Source: Trichobilharzia szidati (lineage: Eukaryota > Platyhelminthes > Trematoda > Strigeidida > Schistosomatidae). From it: a stretch of 64,000 bases of DNA. The stretch is taken from positions 62,283,564 through 62,347,563 of the forward strand of contig OX235279.1 in assembly GCA_944472155.2 (NCBI GenBank), in the 5' to 3' direction. Under the pieces are notes generated by a model. That model did not search any database, was not told the DNA's origin, and was given only the letters and a program-made list of their open reading frames with translations. Made by a program: the position numbers and the translations under genes. Shown in pieces: positions 12,459-25,400 of this stretch; position 1 is the stretch's first letter; each line of letters begins with the position of its first letter.

Positions 12459-15400
12459 GTATTTGTATGAACATGAAAATTAATATTTATCTTTCTGTAG
12501 CAGCTTAAAAATAAGTCCACTATTTTAAATCAGAATGCTTCAGTGGATGCTGCAAGAGATATTGAAAACCGTTGGAAAAATCGCTATCGTGATGTCAGTC
12601 CATGTATGTAAATTTACAGTTGTAAATAGTGCTTTAGTTGATTCTACTCGGGTGTTCTTGTACAATGCACGTGATGGTGATTATATCAATGCAAGCTTTG
12701 TGAGCATTCCGGATGTCCCTTCTCGGAAATATATACTAACCCAGGGACCTATGCAACAAACAGTAAACCATTTTTGGTTAATGGTATGGGAACGTCAATG
12801 CCCTGCCATTATTATGCTGAATCGTTTTATTGAGAAAGGCTCTCTCAGATGTCATCCATATTTTCCTCACAATGGGGGTTCTTCTGTTCTGAAGTTAAGT
12901 GATGTTGGATTAATTGTTGAATTGGAGGAAGAGACAAATACGAAGCTCTTTATCCAACGAAAATTTAACATCACAAACAGTGAGGTAAGACGCTTTAAAA
13001 TTACCCGTGAAAATGTTGTGAATAGAGTTAATTTTTCTCAGATTTCTCTTAGTCCCTCCTAAACCTGTATAATTTTGTGTATTCATGAAATAATAGGTTT
13101 TTGGCTCAACTTATAGACATAAATTGCCTGGTGTATCAAGACGTTAGTGTTTAATAGCTGACGTTTCCTGATAATTAGCAACATCTTAGGTGTAAAATTC
13201 AGTAGAAAGTGGGGTTCGCGTGTCCTAAAATCCCAAACGAATTCATAAGCAAGGGACCATTCAGAACGTAGGACTAAGTGACTGTTTAGTAATTATTAAC
13301 ATTTTCATGTTTTATGTTACATTTTACTGTCATACGGCATAATCATAGCCGTGATTAATTGTCAGGAAGAGGCAAGTTTGTTAGTAGGATTACGAATCTT
13401 AATTGTGATACCTAACACTTAATAGAATTCAAGGACTTCCTGTACTTATATAGTGTCGCAATATTGTCAAGTAAACTTGAATGTCACCAGACTTCGTATA
13501 CACGTCCACCAAGTTTAAAACATATCTTGTTTTCCTTAGATTTGTTGTTGTAAGGACTCTACAAAGACTGGTCAGGTTTTCTTCTGGTTACTAGAAGATT
13601 AGCATTCTTTCTACGGGAAATCAGTAAGTGCTAGCAGTCATAGACAGATAGAGATTCCAACGATTTTATCTGATAGTTTTTAATGTCCCTTAGAGTTATT
13701 CAATGTTGCCCCATCTTCTCCCCCTTTTCTGGTTACTTAAAGCTTTCCTTATTGCTCAAGAGTTAAAGGTCTTATCCAAATGTCTCGATTAAGTTGTATA
13801 AAGTGTGGTGCTTACTGTTGATAGTTTGACCATAGGTTCGCACTTCTGGGTAACGAAAACATTCTTCTTAACATGAAGACTACACTAAATGGGCATGCAT
13901 ACATGAGAAGTATCACGAGTTCTCCAGTCTTAATACTATTTCATCCGACGGAGTATAAATGACTACTAGCTGAGATACTCTTGTTCAATGCACTTTCAGA
14001 TATAAAACCAGTCCTGGACCTATTCGTTAATTCACTAAATATCTGTAAACCCACTACTTAAGCCAGATGAGTTCAGAAAGCTTAACATTCCATGTATTAT
14101 TTAATAAGATTACAGAAATACTATTCAGGGAATATAAGGGACCCATCAGAATAATCTAGGTCATTGATTATCCCATACTGAAGGAAACAAATTAAATATT
14201 CTCTTGATAGCTAGTAAAGAACGTAGTATTGTAACTAATCTGTGATTCGTATTGACTCGGCAGTTGGTTTCTACAACAATTCCGTAAAAATCAGATGGGT
14301 TTTAGATATAACAGACCACTACTAACACCTAAATGGTCACTATAGGAAAAGCTCCTGGGCGTGTCCTTTTTGAATACAAGTTCCAGTTTACATTTGTAGA
14401 TTTTACATCGTTGCTTTTAGGACTTGGGAAGTTTAAATGGTTAGCCTTTATATAGGTACCTATTTTGACTCATGTATATCTGTAATAGGTCAGTCACAAT
14501 ACTGGCACCTTACATTCATCGCAGCAAGACAATTACTTAATTATAGGCCTCAAGGACTGCGTAGAAATTGTTTTATGAATAGTTATTTGGAAACAGATGT
14601 ATTCTCAACAGTGTGTAAAATTTTCATGACTTCTTGTGAGACAAACTTATTATTCATTATAAATTATTTAAATTAATCCCAGCGTGTTAAGAAAATCAAA
14701 ACAAGATTTTTCTGAACGTTTCGCTGTGTAAGCCACAGCTTCTTCATCAGATTTATTATTATCTTGTTTTGATTTTCTTAACACGCTGGGATTAATTTAA
14801 ATAATTTATAATGAATCAATCTGACTTGGCACTCAAATTATTCCAGGAAGTTCGTAACACCTACGGTCTGGGAACTTATAAACTTATTATTTACTTTATG
14901 ATCTTACTGAATGCATGCTAGCCTACAAAAACAGTAGTTGTCAGGACTTAGAAATTCTTGTGTATTTTAAACAAGACGAAACTAAAGGTTGTGCGTACTT
15001 GCAGTCAATTGTGCAAGTATCAGCAACAGTAATAACCAGGTAATGCATAATAGGTGTAATTCAAAAATACGACTTAACTCCAATGGCAAACAAAATGATT
15101 AAATAAATAAAATCATCCATATAGTGGATCAACAAAAATGATAAAAAGTAGTCGGCAGAAGGACCGTGGATGCACAGTTGGGAAATGTGACGAAATTTGA
15201 ATGACTAGTAAAATGCACTAAAGGTGTCACCCAAACAGAAGTCAGTAGACGCAATATAGTAACCCACTGCAGGTACAGTTTGATAATAAAGAAGATCGAA
15301 GGGCATGGTGAGCCAAACAACAGGAACAAAAAGGCGTTTTTTGTGTCGCTATTTATAGTCCTTACGATTATTACGATGGATGTTTGCAATCCATCTTGTC

Positions 15401-16391
15401 ATCCTAGTGATCCAAAGTATTATTTATTTGATTGCTTCACAGCTATTGATGTAACCGTAAAGGTCCTCTTGAATTTTCGTCATACAGATTCCATTGAAGA
15501 GATGTTGGGAAAAGAGTAATTATTTCACACATGTTTCGTTTGACTGGATTGTGCACGGAAATTTCTCACCTATCCTTCATACATTTAGGTAAATCCATTT
15601 CTAGAGGTATCCATTCTATATCTTATAAGCGTAAAAAGAGTCAATTTTGTGCATATTCCCAAAATAACCAATCCGGAGAGAGCTTTTGTTTCTTTACAAT
15701 GTGTAATAATTTCATCTTTTTCTGTAGAATGTTACGTTAATGTTTTATGTGAATGTATATGCGTTAGACTGAGAGGTGCTTACCTTCTAAAAATAGAGTT
15801 TACATAAGCGAATTGTTCAGCTAAAAATTCGCAGTTCATAATTGCAGACTTACTAAACTATTAAATAAATAATACTTTTATTAGTATGGTAAGTAATTCT
15901 GTGCAAAGAAAACTGTACATGCATTTTTAACTTTGTTTACTTGCAAACTGTGTGATTATACTTATTGCCTTTTATGTTCATAAGTTTTCGCTGAATTTCC
16001 CTGCTGTTACACCGATAATATGCATATTATTTTGCTTATTGATAGTGATGATTGCTGATTACCTAAGTAAAATAATATAATCCAACCAGAATATGTTTAA
16101 GACTCTGGGAAATTAGGTTATTTTTATCTCATTACATGTTGCCTTAATTAGGAACCGTCGAGAAAAATTCAGAAATTTTGTTTGAGAAAGTCAGTGGTAT
16201 TAACTTCGTTAACATCCTAGTCAACTTACCTTTCTTCACTGTTGAATTTTACATAATTAATTAAGGTGAGATTTGTTTATAGCACTGAATCTTATTGGAA
16301 TGTAATCAAAAAAGCTTAGAAAATTGAATGAAGACCTTTCAGATGTCTGACTGTGTAGAACAGTTTTTTTAGTAAAATACTTGGATTCCAT

Positions 16392-16434
<43 letters not shown>

Positions 16435-19400
16435 AGCAGTCAGTTGTCAACTTTTTGCATGATCTCAAGCAGATTGAGGTTTATCACTTGTAATATCTGC
16501 ATCAGTGCATCAGCTTTTGATACCCGAAGTATCGTGCAAGCAGCACCTATAATCATGAAATCATATTCTTTATTTTTTGGTGTCAAAGGCTGGAAATGAA
16601 AGTAGAATAAAAAGAATTCTATACAACATATTTTATGTTTGCAAATTATTTTAAATTATATCTTTAGACCAATGAAACTCATCGGGTTCTGCATATGCAA
16701 TATACTAAATGGCCAGATTTTGGAGTACCCAATTCTCCTAGCGCAATATTGAATTTCCTTTGGTCTGTGAGAGCCACAGGTGCATTAGATAATCCTCTTT
16801 ATCCGCCGGTTGTTCATTGTAGCGCTGGCATTGGACGTTCAGGGGCATTCGTTCTTATAGATTTGGCATTAATCTTGGTAAGTCATTTCTGTACGTAATA
16901 CGCTGTACGAGACCTCCATTTTTCTCACATTTTCTATTGATAACATGTTCTGCTTTAATCCTAATTTTCCCACCAAACATTCTAAGATTTGTATAATAAT
17001 TAACATATTTACTCAACTTTCAAATATGCAGTACTGTCAAATGAAAATCTCATTGATATGTTTTTGATATAATTATTCCTCAAATGTTGTTTTGGACATT
17101 GTCTCCATAAATTTTTAGTCTCCGCTAAAGTCTGTTAATTATTATGCGTAAGTAGTAGTAGTAGTTCTTATAGTTGTTTATTCAGCTTACCGTTATAAAT
17201 ACCATGAAGTTGCTTCTTTATTAGCTGTTGTGTTTAGGTGTGTATTAGTTTTTTTTTTTAAGTTTTGGTTATCGTAGTAAACCTGATAAGGTCAAGGCAT
17301 CAACTAATAACACTATTTGTGATGGATAACTTTGCTCACTGTCAAATTCCCTAAGTAATTTTTATATTAACTTGTTTACTAGATGCATACCACGGTGAAA
17401 CATTATTAGTATTATTATCATCACTGCTATTAGTGTTTTTCGTCTGTACTTTTTGTTCTTATTGGTAGACAATATTCCTGCTGAACAGAATATTCCTGTT
17501 CTTGCTACTATCTTCAACTAGGTAGTCATTTTAATTTGTTAGTAATTGGATCACATACTGATGTTTAAAGCTGTGTATCGCTTAACTGCTCTACATGCTG
17601 ATAAAATCTTATGTCTAAATAATGTGTTAGTTTTACTGTAGTTTGTATAAATATTCTGAAAAAAGTATTAACCTTAGCCCACTTTATGCAAACGAGCTGT
17701 AGTTTTATTGACTTAAGAAATTGTCATGCTCCTAATGAATTCCCGTTTGCAGTCATGTTCCACCTACCTTAACTTAGACGACTGGGTGGTATCATCAGTT
17801 CCCATACCGTGTAGCTCAAAACTTGGTAGACGGATAGTCTGTTCTGTGTAATTAAGTTGTAACTAACTAGCTTTACGAAGTAGACAACACTGTTCCGATT
17901 CCATAAATCTCTATTATTCACCTAACCTTTTAGTGGTTATGTCAGAGCTGAGCAGTAAACATATTAGAATTGCTCTCACCAAACGACTAACAGACAACCA
18001 TTTCTTCAATTTCTATGTATGTATTTCCCGATATTAGTTAAAATTTGTGTTTTGATTTCTTCTTTCTAGATTGAACAGAGGAACTCTATCTCCGGTGTCA
18101 GTATCAGGAATTTATTTCTCGAATTGAGGAAATGCCGTATGGGTATCATCCAAACAGCTGATCAATTAAGATTTTGTTATAGTGCCATCATTAAAGCTGC
18201 TGATACTTTGCTTGCTACACCGGTTGACCAACGACCGTATGTCAAGGTAAATATGTCATTTTTCATATGTTCACTGTTCTGTTGTATATTACGATTCTCC
18301 TATATGACTGCTGTACCACGTCATCAACTCTGTCGTCACTTCTTAATTACTGTTCTCGGGATTGGTTGATTTTGACAAGACAATAAGACGTTACTTATCT
18401 AAGACGCTTGATTTATGAGTACTACTCATTTGAGCCTTTTTTTGACGGTGTTACTTATTATACATATTTATATTGGAGTTAACGGAGCGCATAAGATCAA
18501 TATTCATGTGAAGTTTTTAAATATTAACAATATATAGTTCCAGAATTTTTTGTTTGGTAGTGGTTTGCGGTGGAATCTGAAACGTGCATTTTTTCCAATT
18601 TGAGGTTCATCAGTTGGATGCATCTACATCCCAGTGGGTGATACTTGAGACTCGATCACAGCATCCGTTGTTCTAAATATTATAACGTTTTGCATTGGGT
18701 TGCTGCGCCAACAAGGACACCATGTTCAGCGGGTCTGACATGACATTATTTATTCATACTTATGATATCTCGCTTATATTTCTGAGGTGAATTGAATAAC
18801 CTCTTTTAACACACAGAATCCTTGTACAGTGATATCTGGGTAAGCTGTAGTTGCTTGTCCGAGTATTATCATTTCAACTTTGATCTTCTTCTGCTTATGA
18901 ATATAGTTATTTTATGTGTTCTAAGGAAGTAAGTTCCACATTGTCGTCTGAAAACTATATGGTTGAGATTTCAGCTCTTTGGTGAACGCGTGGCTCACTG
19001 ACGCAAGCGCTTGATTTCCATCTAGTGGGTCGAATTCGAATCCCTCAAACGAGAATTGTGGCTCATAAAAAATATCTCCGGCGTAGAAGAGTCCTTAGAC
19101 ATCAGTTTTAAGCAGTTGTTGTTCCCCATATTATTCCGTTTTGACAATGATTTTTATGTTTTTCAAAGTAGTAGTGCAACATTGTGTCCAGGTTACTTAT
19201 TAAAAGTAAGACCAATTTTAAAAGCTTTTTCCTACTAATCATCCTCGTTTTGTACATATTTCACCAGATGGGAAAAAGGGAAATCAGAGTTTATCAGACA
19301 ATATATAGTTGTTAAGTTCTGCTCATCTTTATTCCGACTCTATCTGAACTGTGTCTTGAATAGCTATTCAAATGATGCGGTACAGTGTCCCATCATAATA

Positions 19401-22400
19401 CTAGATGATTGGCTTATTTAGAAGCGTGGTTTTCTCATTTAAGTAGTCAATGGTTTAGTGGAACTTCGATACGCTTATAGTCCATAATTTAAGATGATTG
19501 CATAGCTTTGTAAAGTGGCACATGTCTTATTGTTATTATTATTATCATCATTATTACTATTATTGTTATTACCTGTAAATGTATTATTAGTCGACAATGA
19601 ACAACAAAATAATATTCATGAGTATCTGACACCTAATTCTAATAGTATTAATACCAATAGGCGTTGCATTAAATCAGTGGTAAACGCCTCATTCACTGCT
19701 CATTACTTTATCCGAGTGATCTTTGAGGCAGCCCAATATCGTTCCAGACTTATGGTTGATTCTGCAATTTAACGACTTTCTGAAAGGGCATGTTCATATA
19801 GGTCCAGTTAGATGGGTAGAAATCAAATACATATTCTCAGCTCCATTTCGTTTAGTGCTTGACTTTCAGTCTACGCAGAAATCTGTCCTGCGTAACTGAT
19901 TAACTGAGCCGTTAGTTGAATTCTGCTTGTATGTTTATTATTTTAATATATAGAAAATCAAAACAAATGATTCAGCGAAGAGACTCTTTTCAACGAATTT
20001 ATCATCAAGCTGTACAATCGTATATATATGGTTTTTAAGAAGTTATATCCGGTGAGGGAATTGAAACATAGGTGTGAATGCATGAAATAATAATAATATG
20101 AAGTGCAATTAAAACTAAAATGTTTGTGATTATAATCGTAGTTAAAGGTCAAGTGGCAAAGCAAATTAATGTCATATATAGAATAATTCATAGGATGGAT
20201 AGAACTTGAAAAAGGTGTGCAATTATAAGATTAGTAGACAAATCGAAAAAATAAAAACGTTACGTAATATTGTGTGAAATTTAATAGCATAGAATTTAAT
20301 GTTGCATAAAGGAATTGATTTAGAATGACAAGTGGAACAAGTGAAATAATACCGGGGACAATTAAAAATGAGAGTAGTAATAGTAACAATTGACTTAATA
20401 AGGAAGAGTATACAAATTGAATAGACAAAAATGAAAAAATGGAGAGTTGGTAGAGCTAAAGTATGATTGGGGATTACCATACTTTAGCATAGAGGGATTA
20501 AGACCATGAAAGTTGGAGGGGTTGAACGAACTTCTTCTGTACACAGAGATCTGGCTTTTCTGTTTCGATACATTCCATTTTCATTTTTGTCTATTCAATT
20601 TGTATACTCTTCCTTATTAAGTCAATTGTTACTATTACTACTCTCATTTTTAATTGTCCCCGGTATTATTTCACTTGTTCCACTTGTCATTCTAAATCAA
20701 TTCCTTTATGCAACATTAAATTCTATGCTATTAAATTTCACACAATATTACGTAACGTTTTTATTTTTTCGATTTGTCTACTAATCTTATAATTGCACAC
20801 CTTTTTCAAGTTCTATCCATCCTATGAATTATTCTATATATGACATTAATTTGCTTTGCCACTTGACCTTTAACTACGATTATAATCACAAACATTTTAG
20901 TTTTAATTGCACTTCATATTATTATTATTTCATGCATTCACACCTATGTTTCAATTCCCTCACCGGATATAACTTCTTAAAAACCATATATATACGATTG
21001 TACAGCTTGATGATAAATTCGTTGAAAAGAGTCTCTTCGCTGAATCATTTGTTTTGATTTTCTATATTATTTTAATAACATCTTACTTTCAAAACAAGAA
21101 AAATTAGCTAAGAAAAAGTGGTCAACAGCTACTGCTAACCTTTATCTTTCCTTTCAGAAAGAATATAAACTTTTCTATTATTTTTCTTGAACAGTGTAAT
21201 TGTATTTCAAGAACTTTCATTTTACACGCATTCGTGTTTACTTTAATTGAAGATAGACATTTTTTTTCATATCTATTTCTACTGCATTTACCAGTTTGAA
21301 CCTGATAAAGATGAAGCCGACATCATGTTGGGTGGTTCAAGTGAAGATGAGTCAGAGGACATGGACGATGATGTAGAAGACCTCGATTTGGATGAATTTG
21401 AAGCTGAAACAGAAGAGGTCGAAGATGAAGACATAGAAACAGAGCTATTCAATCCGCTGGATAATGTCGGTGTCAGAATTCGAAACACCGCGTTTAATTC
21501 TGGTCATATTAATCAACATACCATCACTACACCATGGGTCTCAAATTTGAAATCCTTATCCGCTTCAGAAGCAGATTCTGTTGTCAAAAAGCCAATTGGA
21601 TCATTTGAAATGAATCACTTGCAGAATTATTCTGATAAAGATATAGATTCCTCTACCAAGGATACATCGGAAAATCTAATTGATTTAATAGTCAAGAAAT
21701 CTAAGAACGGACTACCAGATATGGCAGGCAAACCAAATAAACGTATATATTCGTGGGACAGGTCAGTCTATTGCTATTTGCTTTCTTTTATTAACAACTA
21801 AGTTAACATACTTAAAACAAACACGTCAATAAGCTTTCCTAAAAAAACTTCATTCTACATATGTTTTAACAGAAATACATCAGTGGATGCATTTTCTGTT
21901 GAGATGAAATTTAAAATTCACTTACAATATCATGTTCTATGAATGTGTTCAGTTTTGGTTTACTAATTTGTATCCCAATGCAGCAAATCGACATTTTTTG
22001 ATCGTTTGCACTCCGAATGAGGTAGCTACAGTTTTTGCTTTACGGTGTGGCGTCGCTAGTCTAATGTTCAACTCTCCCTCTTCTCCGGGCTTACTATCGG
22101 CTCGTAAACTAGGCGAGGTTTAGGAGTGTTTCGGCTGGAAATTGAACCCTAACTTCCCATATAGCTGGTTAGCCTTCTTACATTAGACTGTCAATACATA
22201 TAGTAGATATTAGACATTTATTGATCACTGGATAAAACTTGACGTGGATTTTGAGTTTGTGAGTTAAGTTTACATACGGTTACAAAGCCAAGTGATGCAA
22301 TAGTAGGGTGGCACTATGGCTCACTGGGTTAAGTATTCAAGTTCCCGTCAGTGGGTCTTGAGTTGGACTCCCACTCCACCTGCCTAAACCTGGACGGCTA

Positions 22401-25400
22401 GGTAGTACCATTATCCCTCACAAGGAAGATGTGGCTCATCGCCGAATGCAAAAGGTTGTTGAATACTATATCTCCCTTTATTTCCAACTTTTATCTGATA
22501 TTACCTCTGGTTTTAGCAATATCTGCTATGTGATGGGTAGTGATTGAAAATGAAATCAAATCTGGGTGGTGACACCATTCGAACCGGCGACCTTCGAATT
22601 ACTTGTCTGGTGCCTTACTTGCGAGGTCTTTTATCAGTTCTGTCATACTGAATTAGGAGACGACCAAGCCACTGATTGATGATGAGACTATTTGAGATAG
22701 TTTTGGGTCGATTGATTTTAATTGATACAGTCGGTGATGTTTTGAAGTGGGACGGAAACCTCGCTTTTTGTCAGAAATTTGTAACTTCCCCTTGTAAATG
22801 AAGGTTATGCAAAATATGACAGGTCAGTTTATAGACAATAGGATGTCTTACTGGCACAAGAGGTGATACAAATTTGCGAGAGTCAAAACAGACTTTTCGT
22901 ATTTGAGCTGAGGTTTAATTACCGACCAATCAATTAGCGTTGATACAGTTTCCTGAATAAGTATGTTTTCCAAAAACTAATCACTTTATTCTCTGTCCTT
23001 AAACTCGGAGTTGGGGCAGACCAATACCTCAGCATTTTATGCTTCAAAAGTGGAAATCTAATATTTTGCTCAGGGAACTTAAAAATTTTACACTGTACTC
23101 CTATCTAAATCGTCTGTGTCAGTCAACCCCGTTTTTCAAATAAGAAAAAAATTAAAATTTCAGCTAGTTTTTTGTACCTGTGCACGCTTTCAGTTCTGTA
23201 ATGTTAACTTGGTATATTGGAGGCAGGGTTTAGTAGCAGAATCTGTGTTTATCCAATTACTTAAGAATACATGCAATGGAAATTGTTCAACACCTGTTCT
23301 GGATTTACGGGAAATTCTGTTTCCCTTACAAAACGGAGAACTCTGTTAGTCTGGATTCAACATAGAACTTGGCACCGAAGTGCAACAGTTCGAGTTGCCA
23401 CGTTCCAAATAGCACACAAATGTAGACAAGAAAATGAGTGAAGAGAATCAATAGAGTGAAACAGAATGAGTAAAGGTAGGAAGGAATATGAAAGATTACA
23501 GAGACTGAATACATCTGCGTAAGCCATTGACAACGATTTTGTGCCATGTCACCTATTGTCTCCAGCCATTGATTCTTAGAGTCCCGAGGGCCCCAACCCG
23601 GAAGTCTGCATCTCCCTATCTGACTCAGTTTAACTGTCAAAGATTTCATGGGTTGATGCCATGTTTTTGTTTGGCCACCACTTACTCTTTTCCAACCTGC
23701 ACCTATATCAGCTAGTAATGCCCGTCGGGGAAGGTGATGGTTAGGCATACGCAGCACATGACCTAGCCATCTCAGTCTATGTAACTTTATAGCCTCGTCT
23801 ATTGATTTTCCCTCTTTGCCCAACACTCTACGCCTAACGTCAACATTACTTACCTTATTATACCACCTAACGTGAGAAAGAGACCGTAGACATCTATGGT
23901 CAAAAACAGTCAACCTTTTCATGTCTTCAACTCGTATCGGCCATGTTTCAGAGCCATAGAGAAGGACGGAGCGAACTGCTGAGCAGTACACACGTCCCTT
24001 GGTTGATAGCCAGATGTCACGCCTACGCCAGAGATGGTGTAAGTTAGCGAAAGCAGCCCGAGCTTTTTGGATCCGTGCTGAGATTTCGTCACCAATCAAT
24101 CCGTTGGTGCTGATACAACTTCCTAAAACGGAGAACAGAAGTAAAACTGTAAAAACAAGCTTCTGAGTTGCGGAATCGTCTCTTATGACGACATTAATAA
24201 TAAATTGTGTTTGAAACTTAATCCAATTAATCACACTACATGATATACTTAGTTTAAAAAGCCCACTGAAGAGTTATCGCATCACCCCAGTCTTACTGTT
24301 ATATTAATCTTGCACAAAGTGAGTACTTCTCACCTACCAGTACTGTGGAAGATAGTGAGTTCTTAAAGTGTTTGAAGGATTAAGTAAATTCGTTTCGTTT
24401 GACCACAGACTTTGAGGGCTACCTTGTTCAGGAGCACTTTCGTTCATAGAGAATGTTACCATCTCTGGACATCGGTTTGTCACACGACAGAGTATGCAGT
24501 GTTTGAAGTTGGTCTTTGAAAATTATGTACAACTATACCTATTTCATTATCCTGAAAAAAAATTCACATATTTGGTATATTTCACTAATCAGGACATACA
24601 TTCACTTTACATATAAAAAGAAGTATCATCTTTTCAGTACTTTTTAACTGAAAATCGATTGTTTTAACTATGAAGCGTTTGCAAGTATTCAATGAAATAA
24701 GACTATATATACACATGAAAAGAAATCAATAGATATCTTCATTTGAAATCAGAATAGTTCTTGTTATTTAGGTTTTTCAAGTTGTCTATAGGCTGTATTC
24801 ATTTTCAGTTTTATAACAGGTTTCATCAACTCTCTTCTTCTTCGCTATGTTATGTATTATTTTTTGTTGTCCAGTGACAGAATCATTAATGGATATCGTT
24901 ATTGTTGATTGCCATTTCAGAAGTAATAATGCTTTACCTACCAGTCAAATGGAATCATCTGTAGCCATATCTGACGGTATTGAAACAAATTCACTTTCTT
25001 CTGTCATTTCAACGTCTCATTCAATCACACCTACTTTCAATCCAGATGGGGATAATTCACGTGCATCAGAGCTACTGAGACTGGGAGTTTCATCACCAGA
25101 TACAGCTATGGACGGAACAGGTTCTGATTCGTTGGCTGAGGAATATTTAGCCGCTTCGATCGATTTACATGAACGTCGGGCAGCTAGGTTAGCTCGACAG
25201 GTGAGAATGCGTGAACGAATTGAAAACATGCGATTGCGAATGCGCGAAACAGATATGGAACGTAAGCGATGGTTACCTGCTCGTATGCTCCAGTACCTTC
25301 GTCGATTTTATGCTGAAAGTGGTTATGTGAGAAGTACAACCGGCGCCATCATTAGTAGTATCTTTATAGTGGCAATTATTAGTTTCGGCACAATTGCTTA

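Larger units (their letters stand above)
12985..16667 (+). other. PTP intron 3, 3.7 kb
   Basis: Starts gtaaga and ends atctttag. Contains the Penelope-end palindrome at 14652-14816 and the TA microsatellite at 16395-16432. The rest shows no recognised gene; open frames such as 15280-15519 carry no domain. Confidence 0.8.
18247..21294 (+). other. PTP intron 5, 3.0 kb
   Basis: gtaaat to tttaccag. Contains a tRNA-like SINE at 18965-19110, a degenerate ATT run near 19525-19570 and the 1.1 kb Penelope palindrome 19948-21067. The palindrome occupies more than a third of the intron and ends about 230 bp before exon 6. Confidence 0.85.
21762..24920 (+). other. PTP intron 6, 3.2 kb
   Basis: gtcagt to gccatttcag. 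Holds the SINE at 22295-22470, a tRNA-like piece at 22560-22630 and a minus-strand RTE fragment at 23351-24125. No host exon was recognised in it. Confidence 0.8.

Noticed and set aside
12604..12629. 26-nt intron ending at AAATAG
   Set aside because: It leads directly to a stop (TTG CTT TAG). The 16- and 22-nt options keep frame but add residues that do not fit the family; 34 nt fits best.
16381..16599. Ile-Tyr-rich 72-residue frame
   Set aside because: Translation of a TA microsatellite.
19958..20191. 77-residue open frame present on both strands (also 20824-21057) as a conserved small protein
   Set aside because: The identity comes from the inverted repeat itself; the sequence is Penelope 3' tail with no protein features.
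21288..21488. Minus-strand serine-rich frame
   Set aside because: Antisense shadow of the acidic exon 6 of the phosphatase.
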